A DNA stretch of 64,000 bases from Pseudomonadota bacterium (GTDB lineage Bacteria; Pseudomonadota; Gammaproteobacteria; Burkholderiales; Burkholderiaceae). Every line of letters begins with the position of its first letter. Within the stretch, counting starts at the first letter, position 1. The notes under the pieces are model-generated. The model saw only the letters and a list, made by a program, of their open reading frames with translations. It was not told the DNA's origin and did no database searches. Both the position numbers and the translations under genes were made by a program. Where the stretch lies: NCBI GenBank assembly GCA_963205525.1, contig CAUJJP010000071.1:1-64000 (forward strand). The letters are read 5' to 3'. Shown piece by piece: positions 46,574-59,342 of the stretch.

Positions 46574-47491
46574 ATGAAGGCCGAAAACATCCTCGCCACC
46601 ATCGGCAACACGCCGCACATCCGCATGCAGCGCCTCTTTGGTGACGCCGAGGTCTGGATCAAGTCCGAGCGCGCCAACCCCGGCGGCTCGATCAAGGACC
46701 GCATCGCGCTGGCGATGGTGGAGGACGCCGAACAGCGCGGCCTGCTGCGCCCGGGCGGCACCATCATCGAGCCGACCTCCGGCAACACCGGCATCGGGCT
46801 GGCGATGGTGGCGGCGGTAAAGGGCTATCCGCTGGTGCTGGTGATGCCCGACAGCATGAGCGTGGAGCGCCGCCGCCTGATGCTGGCCTATGGCGCACGC
46901 TTCGAGCTCACGCCGCGCGCCCAGGGCATGAAGGGCGCGATCGCGAAGGCGCAGGAACTGGTGCAGGCCATCCCCGGCGCCTGGATGCCGCAGCAGTTCG
47001 ACAACCCGGCCAACATCGACGTCCACGCGCGCACCACCGCGCGCGAGATCCTGAACGACTTTCCGCAGGGGCTGGACCTCATCATCACCGGGGTCGGCAC
47101 CGGCGGCCACCTCAGCGGCTGCGCGCGCGTGCTCAAGACCGCCTGGCCGGCGCTGAAGGTGTTCGCGGTCGAGCCCAGCCAGTCGCCGGTGATCAGCGGC
47201 GGGCAGCCGGGGCCGCACCCGATCCAGGGCCTGGGCGCCGGCTTCATCCCCAAGAACCTGGACACCGCGCTGCTGGACGGCGTGATCACGGTGGACGCCG
47301 AACCGGCGCGCGAGATGGCGCGCCGCTGCGCGCGCGAGGAGGGGTTGCTGGTGGGCATCTCCAGCGGCGCCACGCTGGCCGCGATCGCCGCCAAGCTGCC
47401 CGAACTGCCCGCCGGCACGCGTGTGCTCGGCTTCAACTACGACACCGGCGAGCGCTACCTGTCGGTGGAGGACTTCCTGCCGGCGCAGTAG
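46574..47491 (+). CDS. cysK: Cysteine synthase (O-acetylserine sulfhydrylase)
   Basis: This 305-residue PLP enzyme makes cysteine from O-acetylserine and sulfide. Lys41 in [11 protein letters not shown] binds [14 protein letters not shown] is the substrate loop, [10 protein letters not shown] holds the phosphate and GISSGAT binds the pyridine ring. It resembles CysK more than CysM, though the distinction is not certain by eye. It starts 27 bases from the divergent rnpB 5' end, so its promoter probably lies within rnpB. The 3' end overlaps the convergent htpX frame by 37 bases. Confidence 0.92.
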   Translation: MKAENILATIGNTPHIRMQRLFGDAEVWIKSERANPGGSIKDRIALAMVEDAEQRGLLRPGGTIIEPTSGNTGIGLAMVAAVKGYPLVLVMPDSMSVERRRLMLAYGARFELTPRAQGMKGAIAKAQELVQAIPGAWMPQQFDNPANIDVHARTTAREILNDFPQGLDLIITGVGTGGHLSGCARVLKTAWPALKVFAVEPSQSPVISGGQPGPHPIQGLGAGFIPKNLDTALLDGVITVDAEPAREMARRCAREEGLLVGISSGATLAAIAAKLPELPAGTRVLGFNYDTGERYLSVEDFLPAQ

Positions 47492-48453
47492 AGACGGCCG
47501 ACAACAGCAGGCGCGGCCGGCGCAGCAGCTGCGGCCCCCTGCCGCGCCGCACACGCCCGCCGCGGCACCGCGGGCTGCGCACAGCCCGCCTGCTGCAGCG
47601 CGCGGATGCGGTCCTCGATCGGCGGGTGGGTGGCCAGAAGTGCCATCACCCCGCCCTTGCCGCTGATGCCCATCGCCTCCACCGCGCGCGGCAGTTCTCC
47701 CGGCTGCAGCCCGCCCAGGCGCGCCAGGGCGTTGATCATGGGCTGCTTGCGGCCCAGCAGCTGGGCTGCGCCGGCGTCCGCACGGTACTCGCGCTGGCGC
47801 GAGAACCAGGCCACGATGAGCGCCGCCAGCACGCCCAGCAGCAGGTCCAGCACCAGCGTCGCTGCGTAGTAGCCGACACCCGGGCCTTCGTTCTGGTTGC
47901 GCAGCACGACGCGGTCGACGAAGTAGCCGATCACGCGCGAGAGGAAGACGACGAAGGTATTCATCACGCCCTGGATGAGCGTCATCGTCACCATGTCGCC
48001 GTTGGCCACGTGCGCCACCTCGTGGCCGATCACCGCCTCCACCTCGTCGCGTGTCATGCCCTGCAGCAGCCCGGTGGAGACCGCCACCAGCGCGCTGTTG
48101 CGGAATGCGCCGGTGGCGAAGGCGTTCGCCGCGCCTTCGTAGATCGCGACCTCGGGCATGCCGATGCCGGCCTTGGTGGCGAAGCGCTCGACGGTGGCGA
48201 CCAGCCAGCGGTGGGTGGGATCGCCGGAATCGTTGATGACCGCCGCACGCGTGCTCCACTTGGCCATCGGCTTGCTCATCAGCAGCGAGATGATGGCGCC
48301 GCCAAACCCCATCACGGCGGCGAAGCCCAGCAGCGCGCCCAGGTTCAGCCCGTTGGCCGTCAGGTAGCGATTCACGCCCAGCAGGCTGGCCACGACGCCC
48401 AGCACCAGCATCACGGCCAGGTTGGTGACGACGAACAAGACGATGCGCTTCAT
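47455..48453 (-). CDS. htpX: Membrane zinc protease HtpX
   Basis: HtpX degrades misfolded membrane proteins, complementing FtsH. The 332-residue M48B protein has two N-terminal transmembrane helices (about 4-24 and 38-58) and the zinc motif HEVAH at 144-148. Two more helices follow, with the third zinc ligand in the SRQREYRAD Glu region. The C-terminus carries about 40 Ala/Arg/Cys-rich residues beyond the family end at ALQQ, extending into the cysK 3' end. That tail may be an unconserved read-through. The start at 48453 (MKRIVLFV) is standard. Confidence 0.94.
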   Translation of the reverse strand: MKRIVLFVVTNLAVMLVLGVVASLLGVNRYLTANGLNLGALLGFAAVMGFGGAIISLLMSKPMAKWSTRAAVINDSGDPTHRWLVATVERFATKAGIGMPEVAIYEGAANAFATGAFRNSALVAVSTGLLQGMTRDEVEAVIGHEVAHVANGDMVTMTLIQGVMNTFVVFLSRVIGYFVDRVVLRNQNEGPGVGYYAATLVLDLLLGVLAALIVAWFSRQREYRADAGAAQLLGRKQPMINALARLGGLQPGELPRAVEAMGISGKGGVMALLATHPPIEDRIRALQQAGCAQPAVPRRACAARQGAAAAAPAAPAVVGRLYCAGRKSSTDR

Positions 48454-48573
48454 GGACCACGAACTCCGAAGGCGCCGCGACGGGGGCACCCCTGCGGCCG
48501 ATGTGGGGATGGGCGGGGCGGCTTCAAGATCGCCGCGACCCAGCCAGCGTCAAGCCCGACGTCAAGCCCGCCA

Positions 48574-49614
48574 TCAAGCGCGCAGCCGCACCTTCTGCGG
48601 ATGGGTCTGCGGCAGCAGCTCGAAGCGCTGCGGGTGCGCACCCAGGAGCTTGGTGGAGGCGCCGCGCTTGCTCAGCAGCCCGGCGGCGCGCAGCCTCTCG
48701 GCCGCCACCCGCAGGTCCAGCGTCAGGCCCTGAGCCAGCTCGGGCAGTGCGGCGAGGATGGCGGCGGCGGCATCGGAGAGCGGCTCGGGCACGGCGGCTC
48801 GCACCGCGGCGGCTGCGGCAGCCGGCGACGGGGCTGTCGGTGACGCGGCCAGGGGTGGTGCTGCCGCGGGCGCTGCGGCGGGCGCCGCGCCGGTGCTCGC
48901 GCGGGTGCCCGTGCGGGCGCTCGTGCGGGCGCTCGTGGGGGTGCCCGTGCGGGCGCTCTCGCGGGCGCTCTTGCGTGGGCTGTCGGGCGCGGGCGGATTC
49001 GCCGCCGGCTCGGCTGCCGGTGCGGGCTCCTCGGCCGCTGCCGGCGCTGCCCGGGCAGCCGCAGGCGCGGCGACCGGTCCTGCGGCCTGCGGCCTGGGCG
49101 CCGCGCCCGCGCTCGCCTTTCTCGGTGCCGGCTTGGGCGCGGGCTTGGGCGCGGGCTTGAGCGCGGGCTTGAGCGCACTCTTCGCCGCCTCCGTCACCGG
49201 CGCCCGGTGCGCAAACACGGTGTAGGCGTCGTAGACCGCCTGCGTGGCTTCGCCGGTCTTGCCCTGCTGGCCGATGCCGACCACGCGGCAGCCCTTCTCG
49301 CGCAGGCGCAGCACCAGCGGCGCGAAGTCGGAATCCGAGGACGCGATGGCGACCAGATCGGGCCGCTCGCTGATCGCCAGATCCAGCGCGTCCACCGCCA
49401 TCGCGATGTCGGTCGAGTTCTTGCCCGCCGCCAGGTTGACCACCGGGCGTATGCCCAGGCGCTTGAACAGCGCCTGGTGCTTGGCCGCCGACTCGGCGTT
49501 GCAGTAGGCCCGGCGCACGTGCAGCGCGCCGTGCTCGGCCAGCAGTGTCGCCACCGCCTGCTCCATGACGCCGACGCTGACGTTGTCGGCGTCGATCAGC
49601 AGCATCAGCTTCAT
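48574..49614 (-). CDS. NYN domain protein (LabA/DUF88 type) with long linker
   Basis: This 346-residue protein has an N-terminal NYN/PIN-like nuclease domain (about 1-145). Acidic residues are in LLIDADNV (Asp8, Asp10), [15 protein letters not shown] and [11 protein letters not shown] low-complexity linker of about 110 residues follows, with KPAPKPAP and RTGT/SAR-type repeats. The C-terminal 80 residues have [29 protein letters not shown] and [10 protein letters not shown], resembling the OST-HTH/LOTUS-like module seen with NYN domains. It probably acts in RNA metabolism, which is an inference. Start 49614 overlaps the pyrC stop by 4 bases. Confidence 0.82.
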   Translation of the reverse strand: MKLMLLIDADNVSVGVMEQAVATLLAEHGALHVRRAYCNAESAAKHQALFKRLGIRPVVNLAAGKNSTDIAMAVDALDLAISERPDLVAIASSDSDFAPLVLRLREKGCRVVGIGQQGKTGEATQAVYDAYTVFAHRAPVTEAAKSALKPALKPAPKPAPKPAPRKASAGAAPRPQAAGPVAAPAAARAAPAAAEEPAPAAEPAANPPAPDSPRKSARESARTGTPTSARTSARTGTRASTGAAPAAAPAAAPPLAASPTAPSPAAAAAAVRAAVPEPLSDAAAAILAALPELAQGLTLDLRVAAERLRAAGLLSKRGASTKLLGAHPQRFELLPQTHPQKVRLRA

Positions 49615-50651
49615 ACGAGACTCCAGGCCAGGGTCTCGCCGCCGCACAGCGGCTTGATCTCGGTCTCGCCGAAAGGCAGCGTGGCCGGCAGCGTGCGCGG
49701 CTGGCGGCGCAGGCTGACCGTGCCGGTGTTGCGCGGCAGGCCGTAGAAGTCGGCGCCGTGGTGGCTGGCAAAGCCCTCCAGGCGGTGCAGCGCGCCCGCG
49801 GCCTCGAAGGCCTGGGCGTACAGCTCCAGCGCCGCCGGCGCGGTGTAGCAGCCGGCACCGCAGACGCTGGCCTCCTTCAGCGCCGCCGCATGAGGGGCGC
49901 TGTCGGTGCCGAGGAAGAACTTCGGGCTGCCGCCGGTGGCCGCGGCCACCAGCGCCTGGCGGTGCGGTTCGCGCTTGAGCACCGGCAGGCAGTACCAGTG
50001 CGGACGCAGCCCGCCGACGAACAGCGCGTTGCGGTTGAACAGCAGGTGGTGGGCGGTGATGGTGGCCGCGGTGTGGGCGTCGGCCGCCGCCACGTACTGC
50101 GCCGCCTCGCGCGTCGTGATGTGCTCGAAGACGACCTTGAGCGCCGGGAAGTCGCGCCGCAGCGGCGCCATCACGCGCTCGATGAAGACCGCCTCGCGGT
50201 CGAAGATGTCGACCTCGGGGTCGGTGACCTCGCCGTGCACCAGCAGCAGCAGACCGGCGCGCTGCATCGCCTCCAGCACCGGATGGATGCGCCGGATGTC
50301 GGTCACCCCGGCGTCGCTGTGCGTCGTCGCGCCCGCCGGGTAGAGCTTGCAGGCGACGATGCCCGCGGCCTGCGCGCGCGCCATCTCCTCGGGCGGCGTG
50401 TGGTCGGTCAGGTACAGCGTCATCAGTGGCTGGAAGTCGCGCCCCGGCCCCTGCGCCGGCCGGGCGGCCAGGATGCGCTCGCGGTAGGCCAGCGCCTGCT
50501 CGGTGCGGGTCACCGGCGGGCGCAGGTTGGGCATCACGATGGCGCGCGCGAACTGCGCCGCGCTGGCCGGCAGCACGGCCTGCAGCGCGGCGCCGTCGCG
50601 CAGGTGCAGGTGCCAGTCGTCGGGCCGGGTCAGGGTCAGGTGGTCGGTCAT
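49611..50651 (-). CDS. pyrC: Dihydroorotase
   Basis: PyrC closes carbamoyl aspartate to dihydroorotate in pyrimidine synthesis. The 346-residue class II dihydroorotase has the zinc motif [10 protein letters not shown] (His14, His16) and MPNLRPPV. The carbamylated lysine lies in [24 protein letters not shown] and LGTDSAPH supply the other metal and substrate residues. Length equals the E. coli enzyme. It overlaps the downstream NYN gene by 4 bases, an unexpected operon partner. Confidence 0.96.
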   Translation of the reverse strand: MTDHLTLTRPDDWHLHLRDGAALQAVLPASAAQFARAIVMPNLRPPVTRTEQALAYRERILAARPAQGPGRDFQPLMTLYLTDHTPPEEMARAQAAGIVACKLYPAGATTHSDAGVTDIRRIHPVLEAMQRAGLLLLVHGEVTDPEVDIFDREAVFIERVMAPLRRDFPALKVVFEHITTREAAQYVAAADAHTAATITAHHLLFNRNALFVGGLRPHWYCLPVLKREPHRQALVAAATGGSPKFFLGTDSAPHAAALKEASVCGAGCYTAPAALELYAQAFEAAGALHRLEGFASHHGADFYGLPRNTGTVSLRRQPRTLPATLPFGETEIKPLCGGETLAWSLV

Positions 50652-50664
50652 GGCTTCATCGGCC

Positions 50665-51395
<731 letters not shown>

Positions 51396-51399
<4 letters not shown>

Positions 51400-52331
51400 G
51401 GCTGCGCTCCGGCGCCGGCCTGCGCCTGCAGGTCCGTCCACAGGCGCTGCGCCGCCGTCTCCGGGTGACGCGCGGCACCCGCGCGCTCGCGGTAGATGCG
51501 CACGTCCATCGTCAGCTCGTAGCCCTCGCTGGGGGCGGCGGCGGGCGCGAGCCGGCCCTGGCGCAGCTCGTCGCGCACCGCGCTGTGCGGCAAGAAGGCG
51601 ATGCCGTGGCCTTCGAGCGCCATCGCCTTCAGGCCCTCGGCCATGTCGGTCTCGTAGATCGCGTCCAGGGTGGTCTGCGGCGGGTGTTGCTTGAGCATGA
51701 GTTCGACCAGCTGTGCCATGTAGGCCGCCGGGCTGTAGGCCAGGAAAGGAGTGCGCTCGCCGCGCCGGCCGGGCAGCGTGAAGCTGGCGCGGCCGTCCAG
51801 CGCGCGTGCGTAGGGCGCCAGGGTCTCGCAGCACAGGCTGAGCATCTCGTAGCGATCGGGCGGCAGTTGCAGGGGCTGTGCCGGGTGGTGGTAGGCGATC
51901 AGCAGCTCGCAGCCGCCCTCGGTCAGGCGCAGCACCGCGTCGTGCACGTTGAGCGCGATCAGGCGGCTGCGCACGGCGCCGAAGCTGGCGCGCAGCTCGG
52001 CCAGCCAGTGCGGGAAGAAGGTGAAGGCCAGGGTGTGCGGGACCGCGAACTCGATCGTGTCCTGCCCCGCCACCTGGTGGCTGCGCATGGTGTTGCGCGC
52101 CGTGTGCAAGTGCCCCAGGATCTCCAGCGCCTGCTCGCGCAGGGTCTCGCCGGCCTTCGTGAGCCGCGTGGGGTAGGAGGAGCGGTCGACGAGGTCTATC
52201 CCCGCCCAGGCCTCCAGCGCCTGGATGCGGCGCGAGAACGCCGGCTGCGTGACGTGGCGCAGCTGCGCCGATCGGCTGAAGCTGCGCGTCTCGGCCAGGC
52301 TCACGAAGTCTTCCAGCCACTTGGTTTCCAC
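51396..52331 (-). CDS. LysR family transcriptional regulator
   Basis: This 311-residue protein has an N-terminal LysR helix-turn-helix ([33 protein letters not shown]). The following 220-residue effector domain of the periplasmic-binding-protein fold has [18 protein letters not shown] and [12 protein letters not shown]. The short dipeptide ETKWLEDF at the start matches a LysR subgroup often found with gltIJKL-like genes. Effector is unknown. It overlaps the ATPase gene by 4 bases and is divergent from the export operon. Confidence 0.9.
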
Positions 52332-52430
52332 GGGGCGCGAGTCTACGCGTAGGCCTTGCGGACCCGAGCCGGCGCCGGTCCGCCCGGGCCCTGCCGCGAA
52401 GCCCTGCGCACCGGGTGGAACAATGGCCGC

Positions 52431-53717
52431 ATGAAGCGACGCCCTTGGATGCTGCCGGCCCTGGCCTTGCCGCTGGCGCTGCTGCTGGCCTGGGCGGCCT
52501 GGCGCGCACCGGCGGTGGCAGCCCTGCAGCCCGAAAGCGGCACCCTGGTACGCAGCCTGCAGTTCAGCGCGCGCGTGGCGTCGCGCTCCAGCGTCGAGGT
52601 CGGCGCCACCCTGACCGGCCGCGTCGCCGAGGTGCTGGTGCGCGAGGGCGCACAGGTCGGCGCCGGCGCCGCCTTGCTGCGGCTGGAAGATGCCGAGGCG
52701 CGCGCCGCACTGGCGCAGGCGCAGGCGCTGCTGGCACAGGCGCGGGCGGCGCAGGCCGGGGCCGGCGGGGCGCGGCTGCGCGCCGCCGACGCCCAGCTGG
52801 CGCAGGCGCGCGCCCAGCAGCTGGCCGCCCTGGCCGAGCAGCGGCGCAGCGCCGAGCTGGTGGCGCGCGGCTTCCTGAGCCCCTCACGCGGCGACGAGGC
52901 CGGCCGCGCGCTGGCGGTGGCCGAGGCCCAGCTGGAGGCCGCGCGCGTCCAGCACGCCGCCCTGGGCACCGGCGGCAGCGAGCGCGCGCTGGCCGACGCC
53001 CAGGTGGCGGCGGCGCAGGCGGCGCTGGCACTGGCGCAGGAGCGGCTGGCACAGACCGTGGTCCGCGCGCCCGCCGCGGCGCGCGTGCTGCAGCGCAGCG
53101 TGGAGCCTGGCCAGGTGGTGCAGCCGGGGCGCGCCCTGCTCTGGCTGGCACTGGACGGCCCGCTGGAGCTGGTGGCGCAGGTCGACGAGCGCTTCCTCGC
53201 CGAGCTCGCGGTCGGCCAGCCGGCGCGGGTGCAGGCCGACGCCTTCCCGGCCCAACCCTTCGACGCCCGCCTGCAACGCATCGCGCCTCATGTGGACGCG
53301 CAGCGCGGCGCGATCGACCTGCACTTCAGCCTGGACACGGTGCCGCCCTTTCTGCGCGAGGACATGACGCTGGCGCTGGCGGTGGTCACGGCGCGCCGCG
53401 AGCACGCACGGCTGCTGCCGCTGGCGGCGCTGCGCGGCGGTGGCGGTGGCGATGGCGAGGTCTGGGTCGTCGCCGACGGCCGCATCGAGTCGCGCAAGCT
53501 CAAGCTCGGCCTGCGCTCGGCGACGCAGGTCGAGGTGCTCGCCGGGATGGCGGACGACGACTGGGTGGTGCTGGGCAAGGCCCCGCCGCCGGGCAGCCGG
53601 GCGCGTGCGGTGGCGGCCGATGCGGCGGCGCTGCGCGCTGGCAGCAGCGGTGGCAGCGGTGGCAGCGGTGGCGACGCAGGCGACGGTGCGGCGCTCAGCG
53701 AGGCGGTCGGACGCTGA
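52431..53717 (+). CDS. Periplasmic adaptor subunit (MacA/HlyD-like)
   Basis: This 428-residue membrane-fusion protein has one N-terminal signal or anchor helix (about 6-28). The first lipoyl half contains [22 protein letters not shown]. An Ala/Gln-rich coiled-coil hairpin (about 85-195) and the second lipoyl half around [21 protein letters not shown] follow. A beta-barrel with [17 protein letters not shown] completes the fold. The tail is Gly/Ser-rich. It should link the inner-membrane permease encoded next to an outer-membrane channel, which is not in the window. Gap to the permease gene is 8 bases. Confidence 0.87.
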   Translation: MKRRPWMLPALALPLALLLAWAAWRAPAVAALQPESGTLVRSLQFSARVASRSSVEVGATLTGRVAEVLVREGAQVGAGAALLRLEDAEARAALAQAQALLAQARAAQAGAGGARLRAADAQLAQARAQQLAALAEQRRSAELVARGFLSPSRGDEAGRALAVAEAQLEAARVQHAALGTGGSERALADAQVAAAQAALALAQERLAQTVVRAPAAARVLQRSVEPGQVVQPGRALLWLALDGPLELVAQVDERFLAELAVGQPARVQADAFPAQPFDARLQRIAPHVDAQRGAIDLHFSLDTVPPFLREDMTLALAVVTARREHARLLPLAALRGGGGGDGEVWVVADGRIESRKLKLGLRSATQVEVLAGMADDDWVVLGKAPPPGSRARAVAADAAALRAGSSGGSGGSGGDAGDGAALSEAVGR

Positions 53718-53725
53718 GTTCAGCG

Positions 53726-54937
53726 ATGTGGGCCTTCGAACGCCGGGTCGCGCTGCGCTTTCTGCGCGAGGGGCGCATGCAGTCGCTGCTCATCCTGACC
53801 GGCGTCGCCGCCGGGGTGGCGGTGGTGACCTATATCTCCGCCCTCATCTCCGGCCTGCAGGCCAGCACCCTGGAGCGCACCCTGGGCGCGCAGCCGCACC
53901 TGAGCATCCGCGTGCGCGACGAGACGCCGCAGCTCGCGCCGCCACCGGGCACGCTGGCGCTGGACCGCGTGCAGCCGCGCGCGCAGCGCCAGCGCTCGAT
54001 CGCCGACTGGCCGGCACTCGCGCAGGCGCTGCTGCAAAGACCCGGCGTGCAGGCGGTGTCGCCCATGGTCAGCGCCGCCGGCCTGGCCTTGCGCGGCAGC
54101 GCCTCGGCCTCGGTGTCGGTGTCCGGCATCGAGCTCGACCGCTACGACCGCATCGTCCAGCTGCGCGCCAAGGTGGTGGCAGGACAGGCAAGGTTGGGGC
54201 CGGGCGAGGCCATCATCGGCCGCCAGCTCGCCGCCGACCTGGCGCTGGCGGTGGGGGATCGCTTCACCCTGCGCACCGGCGAGCTGGACACGCCGCTGCG
54301 CGTCACCGCCCTGGTGGACCTGGGCGCGCGCGAGCTCAACCGGCGCAGCGTCTACCTGGCGCTGCGCAGCGCGCAAAGCCTGAGCGGCCTGCCCGGCGGC
54401 GCGACCAGCCTGGACCTGCGGCTGGACCAGGTCTGGGGCGCCGACGCCCTGGCGGCCCAGCTCGCGGCGCAGCTGCCCTACGAGGTGGAGGGCTGGCAGC
54501 AGGCGAACGCGCAGCTCGTGTCGGCGCTGAACGCGCAGTCCATCAGCACCGGCATCGTGCGCGCGGTGGTCGCCGTGGTGGTGGTGCTGGGCATCGCCAG
54601 CGTGCTCGTCGTCTCGGTGGTGCAAAAGCAGCGCGAGATCGGCATCCTGCGCGCGATGGGCGCCAGCCGCGCCCAGGTGCAGCGCGTGTTCCTGCTCCAG
54701 GGGGCGCTGGTCGGCGCCGTCGGCTCGGTGCTCGGGGTGGCGCTGGCGGCGCTGCTGATCGCCGCCTTCACCCGCTTCGTGAAGGGCAGCGACGGCCTGC
54801 CGCTGTTCGCCATCGCGCTGCCGCTCGACCTGAGCCTGCGCATCGCCGTCGCCGCCACCCTGGCCGGCGTGCTGGCGGCGGTGGCGCCGGCGCGCCGCGC
54901 CGCCGCGCTCGACCCGGCACAGGCGATCCGGCTGTGA
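53726..54937 (+). CDS. ABC transporter permease, FtsX/MacB type
   Basis: This 403-residue permease has one N-terminal transmembrane helix (about 20-42), a large periplasmic MacB-like domain (about 45-265) and three C-terminal helices. The coupling segment [21 protein letters not shown] is diagnostic of FtsX/LolC/MacB proteins. Unlike MacB the ATPase is a separate gene (59 bases downstream). It resembles LolCE-like and DevC/MacB-like exporters; substrate is unknown. Confidence 0.9.
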   Translation: MWAFERRVALRFLREGRMQSLLILTGVAAGVAVVTYISALISGLQASTLERTLGAQPHLSIRVRDETPQLAPPPGTLALDRVQPRAQRQRSIADWPALAQALLQRPGVQAVSPMVSAAGLALRGSASASVSVSGIELDRYDRIVQLRAKVVAGQARLGPGEAIIGRQLAADLALAVGDRFTLRTGELDTPLRVTALVDLGARELNRRSVYLALRSAQSLSGLPGGATSLDLRLDQVWGADALAAQLAAQLPYEVEGWQQANAQLVSALNAQSISTGIVRAVVAVVVVLGIASVLVVSVVQKQREIGILRAMGASRAQVQRVFLLQGALVGAVGSVLGVALAALLIAAFTRFVKGSDGLPLFAIALPLDLSLRIAVAATLAGVLAAVAPARRAAALDPAQAIRL

Positions 54938-54996
54938 GCGCGCCGGGCAGCCCCCAAGCGCTCACGCCGAAGCCCTTCGAGGGCGAAGGTGACCTG

Positions 54997-55776
<780 letters not shown>

Positions 55777-55786
55777 AGCAAGGCCC

Positions 55787-57610
55787 TCAGCCCGGGCGGT
55801 CCTGATCGCCGCCGCGCTGCTGCAGCCGCCACAGCTGCGCGTAGTGGCCGTCCAGCGCCAGCAGCTCCTGGTGGGTGCCGGTCTCGACCACCCGGCCGGC
55901 GTCGAGCACGACGATGCGGTGCGCATCGACCACGGTGCCCAGGCGGTGCGCGATGACGAGGGTGGTGCGCCCGCGCGAGACCTGGCGCAGCTCGGCCTGG
56001 ATGGCGCGCTCGTTGGCCGAGTCGAGCGCCGAGGTCGCCTCGTCCAGGACCAGGATGGGCGGGTTCTTCAGCAGGGTGCGCGCGATCGCCACGCGCTGCT
56101 TCTCGCCGCCGCTGAGCTTGAGGCCACGCTCGCCGACCAGGGTCTCGTAGCCCTTGGGCGTGGCGGCGATGAAGTCGTGGATGTGCGCCGCCTTCGCCGC
56201 CGCGAGCACCTCCTCGTCGCTGGCGCCGGGGCGGCCGTAGGCGATGTTGTAGCCCACCGTGTCGTTGAACAGCACCGTGTCCTGCGGCACGATGCCGATC
56301 GCCCGCCGCAGGCTGTCCTGCTGCACGGCGCGCAGATCCTGGCCGTCTATCGTGATGCGCCCACCGCTCACGTCGTAGAAGCGGAACAGCAGCCGCACCA
56401 GGGTCGACTTGCCGGCCCCCGAGGCGCCGACCACCGCCACCGTGCGCCCGGCCGGGATCTCGAAGCTCAGGTCGTGCAGGATGGGTCGCGCCGGGTCGTA
56501 GGCGAAGTGCACGCCCTCGAAACGCACCGCCGCCGCGCCCACCTGCAGCGGCGGGGCGCCGGGGGCGTCGGCCACCTCGCGCTCGCGGTCGAGGAGGCCG
56601 AACATCTTGTCGATGTCGGTCAGGCTCTGCTTGATCTCGCGGTACAGCACGCCGAGGAAGTTCCGCGGGATGTAGAGCTGAATCTTGTAGGCGTTGATCA
56701 TCCCCAGGTCGCCCAGCGTCAGCGTGCCGGCGACCACGCCCTGGGTGGCGCGCCACAGCATGGCCACCAGGGCGATGGCGATCACGAGCTGCTGGCCGCT
56801 GTTGAGCACGCCCAGGGTGGCCTGGCTCTTCAGCGCCGCGCGCCGCAGCCGCTCCAGGCTGGCGTCGTAGCGCCGGGTCTCGAAATCCTCGTTGCCGAAA
56901 TACTTGACGGTTTCATAGTTGAGCAGGGCGTCTATCGACTTCTGGTGTGCGGCGGCGTCGAACTCGTTCATCTGGCGCCGGAACTGGGTGCGCCACTCGG
57001 TGACGCCGACCGTGTAGGCCACGTAGACCAGCAGCGCCGCGACGGTGATCCAGACGAAGCCGGCGTCGAACTGCCAGCCCAGGATGGCGAGCACCAGCAC
57101 CACCTCGACCAGCGTCGGCAGGATGCTGTACAGCGAATACGAGATCAGCGAGTGCACGGCGCGCGTGCCGCGCTCGATGTCGCGCGTCATGCCGCCGGTC
57201 TGGCGTTCGAGGTGAAAGCGCAGGCTCAGCGCGTGCAGGTGGCGGAACACCTGCAGGCTGATCTGGCGCGCTGCACCCTCGGTGGCCTTGGCGAAGATCA
57301 GCTCGCGCAGCTCGGTGAACAGGCTGGTGGCCAGGCGCAGCCCGCCATAGGCCAGCAGCAGGCCCAAGGGCAGCACCAGCAGCGTCGCCGGCTCGCCGGG
57401 TTTGAGCGTGAGCCCGTCGATCAGCCGCTTGAGCAGGATGGGCACGCCGACGTTGGCCCCCTTGGCGGCGAGCATGAAGGCCAGCGCCAGCAGCACCCGC
57501 ACCCGGTACTGCCAGAGATAGGGCAGCAATCGGCCCAGGGTGGCGGCGTCCGAGCGCGGCGCCTGGGCGGGCTCAGCGGTGTGTGCCGGAACGGCCGCCG
57601 CGCGTCTCAT
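55787..57610 (-). CDS. ABC exporter, Atm1 (ABCB7) type
   Basis: This 607-residue half-transporter has six transmembrane helices in residues about 30-320. Landmarks include [17 protein letters not shown] and [16 protein letters not shown], both characteristic of Atm1-like proteins. The C-terminal ATPase has Walker [24 protein letters not shown] and [10 protein letters not shown]. Bacterial Atm1 homologues export glutathione derivatives or metal-thiol conjugates. It is convergent with the MacAB-like operon (10 bases) and divergent from the thioesterase gene. Confidence 0.92.
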   Translation of the reverse strand: MRRAAAVPAHTAEPAQAPRSDAATLGRLLPYLWQYRVRVLLALAFMLAAKGANVGVPILLKRLIDGLTLKPGEPATLLVLPLGLLLAYGGLRLATSLFTELRELIFAKATEGAARQISLQVFRHLHALSLRFHLERQTGGMTRDIERGTRAVHSLISYSLYSILPTLVEVVLVLAILGWQFDAGFVWITVAALLVYVAYTVGVTEWRTQFRRQMNEFDAAAHQKSIDALLNYETVKYFGNEDFETRRYDASLERLRRAALKSQATLGVLNSGQQLVIAIALVAMLWRATQGVVAGTLTLGDLGMINAYKIQLYIPRNFLGVLYREIKQSLTDIDKMFGLLDREREVADAPGAPPLQVGAAAVRFEGVHFAYDPARPILHDLSFEIPAGRTVAVVGASGAGKSTLVRLLFRFYDVSGGRITIDGQDLRAVQQDSLRRAIGIVPQDTVLFNDTVGYNIAYGRPGASDEEVLAAAKAAHIHDFIAATPKGYETLVGERGLKLSGGEKQRVAIARTLLKNPPILVLDEATSALDSANERAIQAELRQVSRGRTTLVIAHRLGTVVDAHRIVVLDAGRVVETGTHQELLALDGHYAQLWRLQQRGGDQDRPG

Positions 57611-57661
57611 GGGTCAAGCGTGAAAGAATGTCAGGATGGAAGTATTGAATACCGCACGCCC

Positions 57662-58087
57662 ATGAACGCTGCCAAACGTCCCCCCCAGGGCTACCTGCAG
57701 CGGCCCGAGAGTGTGCACGAGGACGCCGAACTGGTGATGCGCGTGATGCCGCTGCCGGCCGACGCGAACGGCAACGGCGACATCTTCGGCGGCTGGATCA
57801 TGGCCCAGATGGACCTCGCCGGGTCGGTGCTGCCGTTTTGCGTCGCACGCGGGCGCATCGCCACCGTGGCGGTGAACGAGTTCCTGTTCAAGCAGCCGGT
57901 GTCGGTGGGCGACCTGCTGAGCTTCTACGCCCGCGTGAGCCGGATCGGACGCACCTCGATCACCGTCGACGTCGAGGTCTGGGCCGAGCGCAACCCGAGC
58001 AACCGCCAGCTCGTCAAGGTGACCGAGGCGACCCTCACCTACGTCGCGATCGACGACAGCGGCAAGCCGCGCGAGCTGCCGGCCTGA
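57662..58087 (+). CDS. Acyl-CoA thioesterase (YciA-like hotdog)
   Basis: This 141-residue single hotdog-domain protein has NGNGDIFGGWIMAQMDLAGS with the catalytic Asp. VAVNEFLFKQPVSVGDLLSFYA is typical of the YciA/BACH acyl-CoA thioesterase group. It hydrolyses acyl-CoAs to free acids and CoA, probably short to medium chains. It starts 51 bases from the divergent Atm1-type gene. Confidence 0.92.
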   Translation: MNAAKRPPQGYLQRPESVHEDAELVMRVMPLPADANGNGDIFGGWIMAQMDLAGSVLPFCVARGRIATVAVNEFLFKQPVSVGDLLSFYARVSRIGRTSITVDVEVWAERNPSNRQLVKVTEATLTYVAIDDSGKPRELPA

Positions 58088-58183
58088 GACCGGACGCGGG
58101 TCCGCCTGCGTGGACGGGCACGTGCCCGCCCAGGCCGCCGGGCATGCAGCTCGGGCCGCGGGGCCAGCCCGCCTCGCGGCTGC

Positions 58184-59338
58184 TCAGGGCTGCGGCGGCA
58201 GCGGCACGGCGCCGCCCGCGGCCTCGGCGGCACGCGCGCGCGCGCGCTCGGCCGCGCCTTCGCGCCTGGCCTGCAGGCGCCGCCAGCTCTTGCGCGCCAG
58301 GTGGGGAAGGATCTGGTACCAGGGCATGCGCAGCCAGTGCGAGCGCACGTACAGGGCAAAGGCCGCCGCCCGGTAGCCGGGCACGGTGCAGCTCGGGTGG
58401 TCAGGGCGCAGCGCCAGGGTCAGCAGCTTGTTCATCAACCAGCGGCGCAGACCGCGGCGTTGCAGCGCCGCGAAGGCCGGCCGCTGCGCCTGCGGCGGCC
58501 GGGTACCGACCAGCCGATCGAGCTGGAACAGCACCTGCGACAGCGGCACACCCAGGCCCAGCTCGGCGGCGCGCGCCGCCAGCGCAGGCCAGAACCCGGG
58601 CTCGGTGGCGGCAAAGTGCTGCAGCAGGTCGTCGATGTCCAGCAGGTCGCGCAGCCCGCCTTCGAAGCTGCCCTCCTGCATCAGGTGCACGGCGCTGTGC
58701 AGCACCATGTCGACGGGCGCCAGCACCCGCAGCGGCGCCAGGTCGGGCAGCGCGCGCGCCTGCGCCAGCAGGCGGGCGCCGTCGATCGCGAAACGCGAGG
58801 TGGGTGGCGTGATGGTGTGGTGCACGTCGAGCTGGGTATGGCGCTGCACGTGCTGCATGGGCGGCAGCTCGTGCATCCAGTCGCGGTAGTAGCGCTCGTC
58901 GTAGGGCTCCAGCTTCTCGGCGATCCAGCCACCGGCCATCAGCGCCGACTCCACCTGCGGCAAGCGCGTGCGCTCGACCATGATGTCGACATCGGCAAAC
59001 AGACGGCCGCGCCGCGGCGGCAGTTCGGCGGCGATGTAGGCCGCACCCTTGAGCAGCACCACCGCGCCCTCATGGCGCGCGAGTGCGGCACGCAGGCGGT
59101 CGATTTCCCAGCGCGCCTCGTCGTGCTGGCGCTGCATCACGCGCAGCGCACCCAGCAGGTGCAGGCGCGGGCCGGCGGGCACCTGCGCCATCCAGCCGCG
59201 GTCGGCGATGCGCGCCGCCAGCCGCGCCAGCAGGCGTGATCGGCGCGCCTGGCTGAGCAGGTCCTCCCACTGGCGCGGCGTGAGCGCCGGCAGCGTGGGC
59301 GTGCTCAGCGCGGGGGCGATCAGATTGCCGTCGTTCAT
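58184..59338 (-). CDS. Nucleotidyltransferase family protein of the HPr-rel-A cluster
   Basis: This 384-residue member of the NTP_transf_5-type nucleotidyltransferases has a Gly/Lys segment (VVLLKGAAYIAAEL). The catalytic pair is Asp116/Asp118 in RLFADVDIMVER, with a third acidic position in the HTQLDVHHTI strand. The C-terminal 150 residues are helical, ending in a basic Arg/Ala-rich tail. Proteins of this family occur in exosortase/peptide-modification loci; the substrate is not known. It starts 4 bases after the kinase stop, the last gene of a four-gene operon. Confidence 0.83.
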   Translation of the reverse strand: MNDGNLIAPALSTPTLPALTPRQWEDLLSQARRSRLLARLAARIADRGWMAQVPAGPRLHLLGALRVMQRQHDEARWEIDRLRAALARHEGAVVLLKGAAYIAAELPPRRGRLFADVDIMVERTRLPQVESALMAGGWIAEKLEPYDERYYRDWMHELPPMQHVQRHTQLDVHHTITPPTSRFAIDGARLLAQARALPDLAPLRVLAPVDMVLHSAVHLMQEGSFEGGLRDLLDIDDLLQHFAATEPGFWPALAARAAELGLGVPLSQVLFQLDRLVGTRPPQAQRPAFAALQRRGLRRWLMNKLLTLALRPDHPSCTVPGYRAAAFALYVRSHWLRMPWYQILPHLARKSWRRLQARREGAAERARARAAEAAGGAVPLPPQP

Positions 59339-59342
59339 GCGC

